Assembly: GCA_963811335.1 (NCBI GenBank) | Contig: CAWERB010000028.1 | Coordinates: 62,001 to 126,000, forward strand | Direction of reading: 5' to 3' | Source of the DNA: Trebonia sp963811335 | GTDB lineage: Bacteria; Actinomycetota; Actinomycetes; Streptosporangiales; Streptosporangiaceae | DNA: 64,000 nucleotides | In this document: positions 52,821-62,345 of the stretch, in pieces | Layout: every line of letters starts with the position of its first letter | Position numbering within the stretch: position 1 is the first letter of the stretch | Program-made: the position numbers and the translations under genes | The notes under the pieces: generated by a model | Seen by the model: only the letters and a program-made list of their open reading frames with translations | Database searches by the model: none | Told to the model about the DNA's origin: nothing

Positions 52821-54101
52821 CTACGCGGGGGTGAACCTCGGGAACGCGGACGCGCCCGCGTAGCTGGCCGCGTCGGCGAGGTGCTCCTCGATGCGCAGCA
52901 GCTGGTTGTACTTGGCGACCCGCTCGCCGCGGGCCGGGGCGCCGGTCTTGATCTGGCCCGCGTTGGTGGCGACGGCGAGGTCGGCGATGAACGTGTCGTC
53001 GGTCTCGCCGGAGCGGTGGCTGATCATGCAGGCGAACGCGGCGCGGTGCGCGAGGCTGACCGCGTCGAACGTCTCGCTGACCGTGCCGATCTGGTTCACC
53101 TTGACCAGCAGGGCGTTCGCCGACTTCTCCGCGATGCCGCGGCGCAGCCGCTCGGGGTTGGTGACGAAGATGTCGTCGCCGACCACCTGGACCCGGTCGC
53201 CGACCTCGGCGGTGAACGCCTGCCAGCCGGCCCAGTCCTCCTCGGCCAGCGGGTCCTCGACCGACACGATCGGGTAGTTGCGCAGCCAGTCGGCGTAGAT
53301 GGCGGACATCCCCGCGGACGTCTGCGGCTTGCCGTCGAAGTGGTACGCGCCGTCGTGGTAGAACTCGGTCGCCGCCGCGTCGATGGCGAGCGCGATGTCC
53401 CGGCCGGGGACGTAGCCGGCCTTGCCGATGGCCTCGATGATCAGGTCAAGCGCGGCCCGGTTGTGCTCCAGGTTCGGGGCGAAGCCGCCCTCGTCGCCCA
53501 CGCCGGTGGACAGCCCGTGCTGCTTGAGCACCGCCTTCAGCGCGTGGTACGTCTCCGCGCCCCAGCGCAGCGCCTCGGTGAAGGTCGGCGCGCCGATCGG
53601 GGCGATCATGAACTCCTGCACGTCCACGTTGGAGTCCGCGTGCGCGCCGCCGTTCATGATGTTCATCATCGGCACCGGCAGCACGTGCGCGTTGGGGCCG
53701 CCCAGGTAACGGAACAGCTGCAGCCCGGCGGAGTCCGCGGCGGCGCGCGCCACCGCCATGGACACGCCGATGATCGCGTTCGCGCCGAGCCTGGACTTGC
53801 CCGGCGTGCGGTCGAGGTCGATCAGCGCCTGGTCCACGAGCCGCTGGTCGTCGGCCTCGTGGCCGAGCAGCTCGTCCTGGATCTCCTCGGTCACCGCGTC
53901 GACGGCCTTGGTGACCGACTTGCCGCCGTACTCGGCGCCGCCGTCTCTCAGCTCCACCGCCTCAAAAGCACCGGTGGACGCGCCGCTCGGCACGCCGGCC
54001 CGTCCCACGGAGCCGTCGTCAAGGACGACCTCAACCTCGACGGTCGGGTTACCCCGGGAGTCCAGGATCTGCCTGGCATGCACCGCTTCAATGGACGCCA
54101 C
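52821..54101 (-). CDS. eno: enolase
   Basis: Converts 2-phosphoglycerate to phosphoenolpyruvate in glycolysis. 426 residues with full family motifs: SRGNPTVEVEVVLDDG, GVPSGASTGAFEAVELRDG, the Mg2+ ligand region and LLVKVNQIGTVSET, then SHRSGETDDTFIADLAVA. GTG at 54101 follows GAGGAG at 8 bases. A 12-base palindrome CGCTCATGAGCG (54114-54125) lies just upstream. First gene of eno-ftsB-DUF501-ppx. Confidence 0.97.
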   Translation of the reverse strand: MASIEAVHARQILDSRGNPTVEVEVVLDDGSVGRAGVPSGASTGAFEAVELRDGGAEYGGKSVTKAVDAVTEEIQDELLGHEADDQRLVDQALIDLDRTPGKSRLGANAIIGVSMAVARAAADSAGLQLFRYLGGPNAHVLPVPMMNIMNGGAHADSNVDVQEFMIAPIGAPTFTEALRWGAETYHALKAVLKQHGLSTGVGDEGGFAPNLEHNRAALDLIIEAIGKAGYVPGRDIALAIDAAATEFYHDGAYHFDGKPQTSAGMSAIYADWLRNYPIVSVEDPLAEEDWAGWQAFTAEVGDRVQVVGDDIFVTNPERLRRGIAEKSANALLVKVNQIGTVSETFDAVSLAHRAAFACMISHRSGETDDTFIADLAVATNAGQIKTGAPARGERVAKYNQLLRIEEHLADAASYAGASAFPRFTPA

Positions 54102-54349
54102 GTCTCGGCTCCTCGCTCATGAGCGCTTTATCTTCAAGTTCCGGTATGGAGCCTAACGGAGCGGTGCCAGGCCGGCCTAACTGGCACGCCGACTTACGCC
54201 GAGACCGGCGTGCCCGCGGTTGACCGCTGTTTGCTGATCACGCCCGTGCCGGGCAGCGAAAACGTGACCGCCGTGTGCACCGTGACCGGCCGGTGCGCGT
54301 CGTACATTTGGGGACGCGGAATCCGCCCGCGCCGGGAGGGGAGAACACC

Positions 54350-55150
54350 ATGAGTGACCAGCTGCCGGATCGGCCACGGCCTGCCGGGAGCGGGCCACGG
54401 AAGTGGAGCCGCGGCCCGCTGATCGTGGGCGGCACCCTCGCCGTGGCCGTGGCCGTTTCCGTCGGCCTCGTCGCCACAGGAGGCCACGGCGGCAGCACCA
54501 CGCTGACGGGGGACGCGAAGGCCCCGGCGGATGCGCCGGTAACCTCCACGTCCTCGACCTCGACCTCCACGTCCTCGACCTCCTCGTCCTCGTCGTCATC
54601 CTCCGCCTCGTCCCGGGCCTCGTCAGCGCCGTCGCACGCATCCCTCGCCTCGCCAGTGACGCCGCACTCCACGGGTTCGGCTCCCTGGTCGTCGACCAGC
54701 TGTCCGAGCCAGCTGGCGTCCTGGCGCAGTACCGGAGCCGGCGGCCAGCTCCAGGTCGTGGTCACCTCCATCAACATCGCGACGCAGGCGGCAGCGTCAC
54801 TGAGCGCGGACCTGGGGACCGGCACGGTTCCGCCGACTGCCCCGCCGACCGCCCCGCCGGACGCCGTCACGGCCCTTCGCTCGGCGGCCACGTCGCTGGA
54901 CTCGAGCACTCAGGCCGCCACGAAGAACCTGATCCCCGGCTGCGTAACGGGTACCCAGCCGACGGAGGCCAAGGGGCTGACGGACCTGAGCAAAGCGGTC
55001 GCCGGATTCGGCAGTGCCGCCGCTGGGGCCGGCAGCGGCGACTACGGGACCGCGCAGCGCGACATTCAGACGGCGATCGCGGCGCTGCAGTCCGGCTCGG
55101 CGGAGATGACGACGGCCATCGTCGCGCTCAACAAGTACGGCACCAAGTGA
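54350..55150 (+). CDS. membrane-anchored protein with Ser/Thr linker
   Basis: 266 residues. A basic N-terminus, one membrane helix (GPLIVGGTLAVAVAVSVGLV, about 22-41), then a low-complexity Ser/Thr-rich linker (about 62-100, from TCC/TCG-rich DNA), then an outside domain with two Cys and helical AALRSAATSLDSS-type sequence. ATG at 54350 follows GGGAGGGGAG. No family recognised; it could be a surface protein with a cell-wall-spanning linker. A small hairpin follows at about 55151-55172. Confidence 0.7.
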   Translation: MSDQLPDRPRPAGSGPRKWSRGPLIVGGTLAVAVAVSVGLVATGGHGGSTTLTGDAKAPADAPVTSTSSTSTSTSSTSSSSSSSSASSRASSAPSHASLASPVTPHSTGSAPWSSTSCPSQLASWRSTGAGGQLQVVVTSINIATQAAASLSADLGTGTVPPTAPPTAPPDAVTALRSAATSLDSSTQAATKNLIPGCVTGTQPTEAKGLTDLSKAVAGFGSAAAGAGSGDYGTAQRDIQTAIAALQSGSAEMTTAIVALNKYGTK

Positions 55151-55198
55151 CGGGTAGCGGAGCCGCTCCCGATTAGCCGGCGCTGACCAGGTGACTGA

Positions 55199-56113
55199 TC
55201 AGGACGACTTGTTCTTTTCCGCGAAGAGGGCCTGCAGGGACGGGGAGCCGTCGAGCGCGTTGTCTTTGCGCTGCGGGCCCCAGCTGTAGGCGTAGTCGAA
55301 TACCGGATGCGGGACGACCACGGCCCAGTAGGCGAGCATCTTGCGTTCCTGCTTCACGTTCGGCATCACCCAGTAGCCGTTGGAGTCATCGGGGTAGCTG
55401 TTGCCGAACGTCTGGTACACGGGCACGATCGTGGACGCCGGCCAGCCGATGGCCTCGACCGCGTGTACGTACTGGGCGATCATCTCGTAACGTGGCGGTC
55501 CGAGTATCTCAGATCGCACCGGGTACGGGTCGATGCCGATCAGGTCTAGCCCGCAGTCCTGTGGCGTGTACGCGCCCGTGAAAGTCGGCGTGGCCGATTT
55601 TCCGAGGTTCTCCAGGATGGCGAACGCCTTCGCGCCCGGAGCGTGCGCGTGAATATAGTTGTCTTCTTCGAGCAGGTTCGCCGCCGGGCAGGTCTTGGGG
55701 GTGGGCTCATCCGTGATGTAGAAGCCGAACAGCTTGGGGTCGCCGGCGAAGGAGTCCACGGTGGACTTGAAGGCGGCGGTCGCGCCATCGCAGGTCCCGA
55801 TCCAGACCAGCCCGCGGACTCCGGCCGGCAGCCCGTCCAGTTGGCTCCTGGGATAGCTGGCGACGTCGGCGATGTTGAACCCGTCGGCCCCCGGCGTGTA
55901 CTCGCCGGAGTCGCTGAAGTTGTTGTTCGGCGCGTAGTGCCACTTCGTCGCCGGCCAGGGGGCGGCGTCGGGCGGTAGCGGGGGGGTGGTGGCCAGCGTA
56001 CTCGCCGGGGTTGCGGGCGGCGCGTACGTCGCGCCGCTGCTGCAACTCGCGAGCGCGAGCATGCCCACTATCCCCGCGAGCACCAGCCGGACCGGGTATG
56101 GCATCGTGATCAT
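55199..56113 (-). CDS. lipoprotein with glycosidase-like barrel
   Basis: 304 residues. The signal peptide ends in the lipobox LALASC (Cys24), followed by a Pro/Thr-rich spacer to about residue 50. The domain FGFYITDEPTPKTCPAANLL, LDLIGIDPYPVRSEI and VVPHPVFDYAYSWGP has the look of a TIM-barrel glycoside hydrolase, with a candidate Glu in DEPTP and acidic residues at strand ends. No exact family can be named. ATG at 56113 follows AAGGGA. Placed next to the large secreted protein. Confidence 0.72.
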   Translation of the reverse strand: MITMPYPVRLVLAGIVGMLALASCSSGATYAPPATPASTLATTPPLPPDAAPWPATKWHYAPNNNFSDSGEYTPGADGFNIADVASYPRSQLDGLPAGVRGLVWIGTCDGATAAFKSTVDSFAGDPKLFGFYITDEPTPKTCPAANLLEEDNYIHAHAPGAKAFAILENLGKSATPTFTGAYTPQDCGLDLIGIDPYPVRSEILGPPRYEMIAQYVHAVEAIGWPASTIVPVYQTFGNSYPDDSNGYWVMPNVKQERKMLAYWAVVVPHPVFDYAYSWGPQRKDNALDGSPSLQALFAEKNKSS

Positions 56114-56197
56114 CCGGATTCCCTTTTTGTTACGGGGCCGGCCTGGTCAGTGCGTTCCGGTCCGCCTGGACACTCTCCATTAAAGTTCTCCTACCGG

Positions 56198-59100
56198 TCA
56201 AGCGTGGTGGAATACCGCGGAAACGGCATACCAGTCAGTGGCGGATGAGAAGGTAGCGGTTGCGTCCTGGGCTCCAGCAACGCTGGCCAGGATGTCCTCG
56301 ATGTCGATCGATCCCGAGCCGGTCTGGCTGCGTATCGTGAAAGCCTGGCCCTGAGACGACCCCGCCGTGATGGAACCGGGCGACCCGCCGGTCATGATGC
56401 CGCCGATGACGAGTTCGCTCGCGCCGACCGAGGCGGTCGGCCCGGAGTCGACCGTGGTGCTTGTGCCCTTCGCGACCGCCGCCTGGTCCAGCGCGCCTGT
56501 GGTCGCGATGCCCGAGTAGTCGGCCGCGGCGGCCTGGAGGTAGGTCGCGGCGGCGGAGGTGATCGTGATCGTGAGGCCGGACGGGGCCGCGGCCGAGTTC
56601 TGCACGTAGAACAGCGCGATGTCACCGTGGCCGCTGCCGGTGCCGAACGTGGTGGCGGCACTGCTGCGGGTCCATGCCCCGTTGATGTTGTCCGACACCG
56701 AGACCTGCCCGGTCGAGTTGTACTGGCCGAACCAGCCGACGAGCAGGTCGCCGGGGCTGACCGCCTTGGTCAACGTGATCGTGGTGCTCGTGACCTGGGT
56801 GCCCGTGCCCGCGACGCCGGCCTGCACGAAGTGCGCGCTCGGCGGGGGCGCCGCCGGGGTAGTCACCGGGAGCGCCGTGGACTGCGCGGAGTGATTGCCC
56901 GCCGTGTCGAAGGCATCCACCGTGTAGGAGTACGTCGTGGACGGCTGCACGGTCGAGTCGGTGAACGTGGTCGTGCCGGCGTTCGCGGTGCCGATCGACG
57001 TGCCGTTGCGGTAGACCGTGTAGCCCGCCAGCGTGCCCGTGGCATCGGTCGAGGCGGTCCAGCTCAGGCCGACCGCGCTGGCCGTGTCCGTGGGATCGGT
57101 GAGGCCGGTCGGGACCGTGGGCGGCGAGGTGTTGCCCGCCCCGAACGTGTGGAACGTGGCCGCGACCGCGTACCAGTCGGTGGCGCTGCTGAACGTGGCG
57201 CGCGCGTCCTGCGTCCCGGCGGCGCTGGACAGGATGTGTTCAAGATTGGCCGACTGGCCGCTGGTCTGGGTCAGCATGGTGAAGTTCTGGCCCTGCGAGG
57301 TCCCGGCCGTCACGGTCCCCGGCGAGCCGCCGGTCAGGATGCCGCCGACGACGAGCTCGCCCGCGCCGGCCGAGCCGGTCGGCCCGGAGTCGGCCGTGGC
57401 GCTGTTGCCCTTGGCCACCGCGACCTGGTCCAGGGCGCCGGCCGTGGCCACGCCGCTGTACTCGCCGGCCGCGCTTTCCAGGTAGGTCGCGGCCGGTACC
57501 GAGATCGTGATGGTCAGGCCGTTCGGCGCCGGCGCGGTGTTCTGGAAGTAGTACAGCGCGACGTCGCCGCCGCCGCTGAACGTGGTCGAGGCGGTGCTGC
57601 GGGTCCAGGCGCCGTTGACGCTGTTGGAGACGTTCACCTGCCCGGGCGAGTTGTACTCGCCGAACCAGCCGACGAGCAGGTCACCCGCGTGCACGGGCGC
57701 GGACAGGGTGATCGTGGCGCTGGTCACCGGCGAGGCGGTCGACACCGAGCCGCCCTGCACCGCCGCCGTGGCGCCGGGCGCGGGCGTGGTCGCCTGGACC
57801 GCCGCGGACTGCGCCGAGTGGTTGCCGCCGCTGAAGGCGTCGACCGTGTAGCTGTACGTGGTGGACGGGGACGCCGTGAGGTCGGTGTACGTGGTGGCGC
57901 CGGGGCCGCCGGTGGTGCCGACGGCCGTGCCGGCCCGGTAGACGGTGTAGCCGGTCGGGCCGCCGGTCGACGCGTTCCACGACAGCGACACCGAGCTCGA
58001 CGTCGTGCCGGTGACCTTCAGGCCCGTCGGCACCGATGGCGTCCCTGAGCCGGCCTGCACCAGTTCATAGGCGCCGATGTCGCAGCCGGTGCCCTGCGGC
58101 CTGGCGGTGCCGCGCTGGTCGGCGGTGCCGGTGCAGCCCGGCGTGCCCGCCGGGACGGCGTCGACCGCCGGGCTGCCGGCCGGCAGCGCCATCGTCTGGG
58201 CCGGGCCGCCGTTGTTCGCCAGCGGGCCGAGGTTCGGGCTCGTGCTGCTCAGCGAGTGGCTGGCGGCGGAGAAGCCGCACGAGGTCCCGGTGTCGATGTT
58301 GTACCCGGTGTCGATGACCGGCTGCGCGCCGCCGCAGTTGGGGCCGCCGCCCTGGCCGTTGGCCACGATGCTCATGCCGATCCTGAGCGTGAACCCGGTG
58401 TAGTTCAGGATGTTCGCGCCGAACGGCGAGCTGTTGCCGGAGAACGTCGACTGGGTCACCGTGGTGGTGCCGAAGTTGTCGATGGCGCCGCCGCCGTTGG
58501 TCCCGCCCGTGTTGCCGTTGAACGTGCTGTCGCTGATGTTGAGCGTGGTGTCGTTGTCGATCGCGCCGCCGCCGGGCCCGGTGTTCCCGGTGAACGTGTC
58601 CCCGCTCACCGTCATCGTGCCGGCCGCGTTAAGCAGCGCGCCGCCGCCGAAGACGGTCGCCGTGTTGCCAGTGAAGGTGCTCGCGGCGATCGTTGCCGTC
58701 TTCTGGTTGAAGACCCCGCCGCCCTCCTGCGCCGTGTTGCCGGAGAACGAGCTGGCCGACAGGTTCAGCGTGCCGCTGTTGTTGATGGCGCCACCTGACG
58801 TGCCGGTCGCCGACGGCGCGGCGTTGCCGGTGAACGTGCTGCCGGTCACCGTCAGCGTGCCGTGGTTGTAGATGCCGCCGCCACCCGACGTGCCGTTGCT
58901 GGCCAGGCCGTTGCTGATCGTCACCGCGTTCAGCGTGAGGCTGCCAGTGGTCGCCACGTCGAAGATGCGGAACACCGGCGTGCCCGCCGCGGTCGACCGG
59001 GCGATGGTGGCCCCGCTGCCCTGGATCGTCACCTTGCCCTTGATCACCGGCAGGCCGACCCCGCCGCTGTCGGTGGTGTTGTTGATGGCCGTCAGCGTGT

Positions 59101-59299
59101 AAGTGCAGCCGCTGGTGAGGGTGACCGTGCCGTTCGTGGAGTTGGCGGTGGTGATCGCCGAGATCAGTGCCGCCGTGGTGCACGAGGTGGCGGCAAGCGC
59201 CTGCGTCGAGACCGCTACGCTGCCCGCCGCGACAGCACTGAGCACTCCGGTAGCGACAGCCAAACGCCGCAGCCCTGGCCCCATCCATGTTCGAGCCAC
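56198..59299 (-). CDS. large secreted beta-helix/Fn3 protein with duplicated module
   Basis: 1033 residues. Signal peptide 1-36 (ending QALAATSC). Residues ~50-370 are right-handed beta-helix repeats (SxFTGNTA.GGGA.N), then a choice-of-anchor Q-type segment (SPAVDAVPAGTPGCTG to IGAYELV, about 375-420). An Fn3 domain follows, then a ~205-residue beta-sandwich module (about 511-716), another Fn3 and a second copy of the module (about 820-1033). Both modules share GDLLVGWFG.YNS.GQV and FSSATDWYAV. Likely binds or modifies an extracellular polysaccharide; no catalytic triad is assigned. Confidence 0.82.
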   Translation of the reverse strand: MARTWMGPGLRRLAVATGVLSAVAAGSVAVSTQALAATSCTTAALISAITTANSTNGTVTLTSGCTYTLTAINNTTDSGGVGLPVIKGKVTIQGSGATIARSTAAGTPVFRIFDVATTGSLTLNAVTISNGLASNGTSGGGGIYNHGTLTVTGSTFTGNAAPSATGTSGGAINNSGTLNLSASSFSGNTAQEGGGVFNQKTATIAASTFTGNTATVFGGGALLNAAGTMTVSGDTFTGNTGPGGGAIDNDTTLNISDSTFNGNTGGTNGGGAIDNFGTTTVTQSTFSGNSSPFGANILNYTGFTLRIGMSIVANGQGGGPNCGGAQPVIDTGYNIDTGTSCGFSAASHSLSSTSPNLGPLANNGGPAQTMALPAGSPAVDAVPAGTPGCTGTADQRGTARPQGTGCDIGAYELVQAGSGTPSVPTGLKVTGTTSSSVSLSWNASTGGPTGYTVYRAGTAVGTTGGPGATTYTDLTASPSTTYSYTVDAFSGGNHSAQSAAVQATTPAPGATAAVQGGSVSTASPVTSATITLSAPVHAGDLLVGWFGEYNSPGQVNVSNSVNGAWTRSTASTTFSGGGDVALYYFQNTAPAPNGLTITISVPAATYLESAAGEYSGVATAGALDQVAVAKGNSATADSGPTGSAGAGELVVGGILTGGSPGTVTAGTSQGQNFTMLTQTSGQSANLEHILSSAAGTQDARATFSSATDWYAVAATFHTFGAGNTSPPTVPTGLTDPTDTASAVGLSWTASTDATGTLAGYTVYRNGTSIGTANAGTTTFTDSTVQPSTTYSYTVDAFDTAGNHSAQSTALPVTTPAAPPPSAHFVQAGVAGTGTQVTSTTITLTKAVSPGDLLVGWFGQYNSTGQVSVSDNINGAWTRSSAATTFGTGSGHGDIALFYVQNSAAAPSGLTITITSAAATYLQAAAADYSGIATTGALDQAAVAKGTSTTVDSGPTASVGASELVIGGIMTGGSPGSITAGSSQGQAFTIRSQTGSGSIDIEDILASVAGAQDATATFSSATDWYAVSAVFHHA

Positions 59300-59506
59300 G
59301 TGGCCCCCCCGATCCCCCTACCGCCGCCTGCGGCCCTGCCGGCGGGCGACGGTCTTGCTGCTGACGCTTGTCAGGACGCAGACGGCTTGGCATCCGGGCC
59401 CACAAAGCGGAATAGCTTCATCATTCCGGTCGGCCTGGGACCGCCAACCCGCAGATGACGTAGTTGTTTCTACGCTCATTGCCGGAGACGATGCGGGCGC
59501 GGGCCA

Positions 59507-60178
59507 TCAGGTGACCTCCCTGAGCACGACAAGCGGCTCAGCGGCCAGCCGCCCGACGTGGCTGCCCCAGTAGGCGGCACGCTCCCGGAGCGCCCGGCTC
59601 GAGCGCGGGTGCGGGTAATCCCGCAGCTCGGTCTCGTAGCACTCCATGGCGGCGATCTTGACCTCAAGCGTATCCGTCACGTCCACGAACAGGTTGGGCC
59701 GGAACTCGGTCCCAGTCATGGGCCACGCCCACTCGGTGGAGGACGGCGTCTCGAAGACCGCGAACTTTCGCAGCGCCGGGCGGGCGTACGGGCGGCAGGC
59801 CGTCCACGCGCACCTGGACACCAGCCGGTGGTCGGCGTTCACGTCTTCAGGGAAATGCGTGTACACGGTGCCCGGCTCGATGTCGTCGAGCACGCCCTCG
59901 AGCCGTTGGGTCAGCTCGATGAGCGGAACGGTGTCGAGCCGCTGGTCTGGCAGCGAGAGAAACTGGATCGAGGTGAAGCCGATGACCTCGGCGGCCCGGC
60001 GAGCCTGCTTTTCCAGCGTGGCCACCAGCTCGGCCGGGTAACGGCTGCCCGCGCCGTCCGCGACGATGACGGCGTGCACCTCGTCCCCCTCGCGCACGTG
60101 CCTGACCAGCGTGCCTCCCGCGCCGAGCAGCTCGTCATCGGGGTGTGCCGCGATGACCGCGACTCGTGTCCTTTCCAT
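59507..60178 (-). CDS. PIG-L-family deacetylase
   Basis: 223 residues. Zinc motif AHPDDELLGAGG (from residue 11) and the third His in DVNADHRLVSR. The family removes acetyl groups from N-acetylglucosamine-type sugars. It is 3 bases after a formyltransferase-like gene, so a product with a free amino sugar that is then N-formylated is a reasonable inference. It resembles MshB/LmbE in fold, but has the sugar-cluster context. Confidence 0.87.
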   Translation of the reverse strand: MERTRVAVIAAHPDDELLGAGGTLVRHVREGDEVHAVIVADGAGSRYPAELVATLEKQARRAAEVIGFTSIQFLSLPDQRLDTVPLIELTQRLEGVLDDIEPGTVYTHFPEDVNADHRLVSRCAWTACRPYARPALRKFAVFETPSSTEWAWPMTGTEFRPNLFVDVTDTLEVKIAAMECYETELRDYPHPRSSRALRERAAYWGSHVGRLAAEPLVVLREVT

Positions 60179-60181
60179 GCC

Positions 60182-61186
60182 TCACACCGTCCGGTCGCCG
60201 GCTGGCCTGGGTCCGAGGCCCAGTGCCCACGCCGCGGTCTCTGGGGGAACCGCTTCGAACTCGTCGCCAGGCCGAAGGCCGTTCCGGCCGGCCCAGGCGG
60301 CGGCGGGGCCTGGCGCGCCGCCATCGTCGGAAACGCTCGTCAGCACGATGGCCCCGTCCGCGGTGGCGACCCGGATGCCGTCGTCGTCGCAGCCAAGCAC
60401 TTCCCCGGCCGCCCGCCCGGGGCAGGTGCCGCCGTCCGCCGCGGCCCACAGCATCAGCTTCCGTCCCGCGATGAACGTGAAGGCACCGGGGTAGGGCGCG
60501 GTGAGTGCGCGGATCCAGTCGCGGACCGAGCGGGCCGGGCGGTTCCAGTCAGTGATGCCCATCTCCGGCGTTCGCTTCGGCAGCAGCGGGCCGTCGCCGG
60601 GGCCCTGCGGTCGCCTGGGCGCGGTGCCGTCAAGTAGCGCAGGCAGCTGACGCCTGAGCATCTCCGCCCCGGCCTCGCCCACCCGCGCGTACACGGTCGC
60701 GCACGTGTCGTCGGGCATGATCGGCACGGTCTGCTGGTCGATGATGTCGCCGGTGTCGGTGCCCGCGTTCAGGTACATCATCGTGTTCCCGGTCACGGCG
60801 TCGCCGCGCAGGATGGCCCAGTTGACCGGGGCACGGCCCCGGTAGTGCGGCAGCAGGGAGGCGTGGAACCCGATCACCCCGCGCGGCGGGACGCTGAGCA
60901 ACTCGGCGGACAGCAGCCTCGTCCACCCGGTCACGACCATCAGGTCGGGCCGCAGTTGCTCGGTATGCCGCACGGACTCCGCGGAGTTGATGTTCGCGCA
61001 GCGGCGCACGGGGATGCCGTGCGCCCGGGCCAGCGGTTCCAGGTCCACGAAGCCGGACGTGCCGGCCGACCGCTCGACCGGGAGCGTCACCACTTCGGCT
61101 ACCTCGGCCCCGCTGTCAAGCAGCGCGCCGAGGGCGGGGACCGCCTCGTGCACGGCGCCGACGAAGATCACGCGGCCGCCGGTCAT
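60182..61186 (-). CDS. sugar N-formyltransferase-like protein
   Basis: 334 residues of the Fmt/ArnA-N fold, using 10-formyltetrahydrofolate. HASLLPHYRGRAPVNWAI (from His108) and TDTGDII (Asp147) are the formyl-transfer signatures. The Asn that usually precedes the His by two residues is Gly106 here (GFHAS). It overlaps the phosphoesterase stop by four bases and precedes a PIG-L deacetylase, so the substrate is probably a nucleotide amino sugar rather than Met-tRNA. Activity with Gly in place of Asn is uncertain. Confidence 0.83.
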   Translation of the reverse strand: MTGGRVIFVGAVHEAVPALGALLDSGAEVAEVVTLPVERSAGTSGFVDLEPLARAHGIPVRRCANINSAESVRHTEQLRPDLMVVTGWTRLLSAELLSVPPRGVIGFHASLLPHYRGRAPVNWAILRGDAVTGNTMMYLNAGTDTGDIIDQQTVPIMPDDTCATVYARVGEAGAEMLRRQLPALLDGTAPRRPQGPGDGPLLPKRTPEMGITDWNRPARSVRDWIRALTAPYPGAFTFIAGRKLMLWAAADGGTCPGRAAGEVLGCDDDGIRVATADGAIVLTSVSDDGGAPGPAAAWAGRNGLRPGDEFEAVPPETAAWALGLGPRPAGDRTV

Positions 61187-62199
61187 CGGGACGCCCCAAG
61201 CAGCGGCGCCACATCGGTCGCGGCGCTGGCGGATCGCAGCGGCGGCGCGCCGATGACCGCGTCGATCAGCCGGGTCAGGGCGTACTGGTTGGCCTGCTCG
61301 GAGATTCTGACACCGGAAAGCCCTGGTGCCATGAGCACGAACGGCACCTGCTCGGTGGTCTCCCCCTCGTCGAAGACCGCGGTGATGGCGAGCCGCCCCG
61401 ACTGCCAGTCAGGGCCGGACATGAGCTCGGGAATCCAGGCCCGCAGCCAGGCGTCCGCTTGGGCGGGCGTGCCGTTGTGGCCGTCGTGCTGCAGGTTCGG
61501 CGTGACGAGGCCGACGTCGGGCAGGTCGCCGGCGCGCACGTCGTCCGCGAGCGCGCCCCCTGCCGGGGTACCGGCGGGCACGTCATTCGCCCGGCAGCTG
61601 GCGGCCTCGCTCGGGAAATACGCCCACGGGTTGTGGTTCACGTCGTAATCGCCGACGAAGCCGGGATCACATGGCCCCGGCATGGATTCCTCGTAGGCCT
61701 TCGCCGACTCGCCGCGGGCAAGAGCCTGCCCGAAAACCGAGGGCCCCGGATAGGTACAGCCGGGCCCGGGCGCGCAATCCTGCGGTTCATCGAATGCCGA
61801 CCCGGCGAAGATGGCCAGGTAGTTGGGCAGGCTCGGATGGGCCACGTCACTCCAATCGGTCGCGTACGCATACCGCTGCGCCAGGCTCCACAGGTACGGC
61901 ATGCCGTCAGGAAAGACCTGCTGGATGCTGTGGTTCTCTTCCATGATCACCAGGATCTTGCGGACGTGGCCGAGGCTCCCGGCCGGGCTGGAGGGAGCGC
62001 TGGCCGTGGGCTTGGGCGCGGGAGCGCTCGCCGTGGCCGTGGGCGCGGTGGCCGTGGGCGCGGTGGCCGTCGGGACGGATGAGCAGCCGGCCAGCAGGGC
62101 GCCGCCGACCAGCACCTTGAGCGCCAGCGCGGACCGCGGCCGGCAAGGACGGGCCAGCGACGAGGCGCGGCAGGAGAACCGCCCCCCCTGGTAGCTCAT
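61183..62199 (-). CDS. phosphoesterase-like lipoprotein
   Basis: 338 residues. Signal and lipobox VGGALLAGC, then a TAP/TAT-rich spacer. The domain has VIMEENHSIQQVFP, WSDVAHPSLPNYLAIFAG, DVNHNPW and LQHDGHNGTP plus AVFDEGE, as in the acid phosphatase/phospholipase C-like (AcpA) superfamily with metal-binding Asp/His. ATG at 62199 is chosen; a start at 62265 would add 22 residues without signal-peptide character. A 15-base repeat encodes PTATA three times. Confidence 0.8.
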   Translation of the reverse strand: MSYQGGRFSCRASSLARPCRPRSALALKVLVGGALLAGCSSVPTATAPTATAPTATASAPAPKPTASAPSSPAGSLGHVRKILVIMEENHSIQQVFPDGMPYLWSLAQRYAYATDWSDVAHPSLPNYLAIFAGSAFDEPQDCAPGPGCTYPGPSVFGQALARGESAKAYEESMPGPCDPGFVGDYDVNHNPWAYFPSEAASCRANDVPAGTPAGGALADDVRAGDLPDVGLVTPNLQHDGHNGTPAQADAWLRAWIPELMSGPDWQSGRLAITAVFDEGETTEQVPFVLMAPGLSGVRISEQANQYALTRLIDAVIGAPPLRSASAATDVAPLLGASR

Positions 62200-62345
62200 G
62201 CCGCCGAGTCTGGCAGCCGCCGCAGTGCGGCACCTCCGGCAATCGACGTAGAAGGAAGCTCGCACCTGGGTGATGAAACTAACCTTGCCTGCCCATAACG
62301 TGAGGACTTATCGCAAGCAACCCACAAGGAAACAAGGGGTGAACT

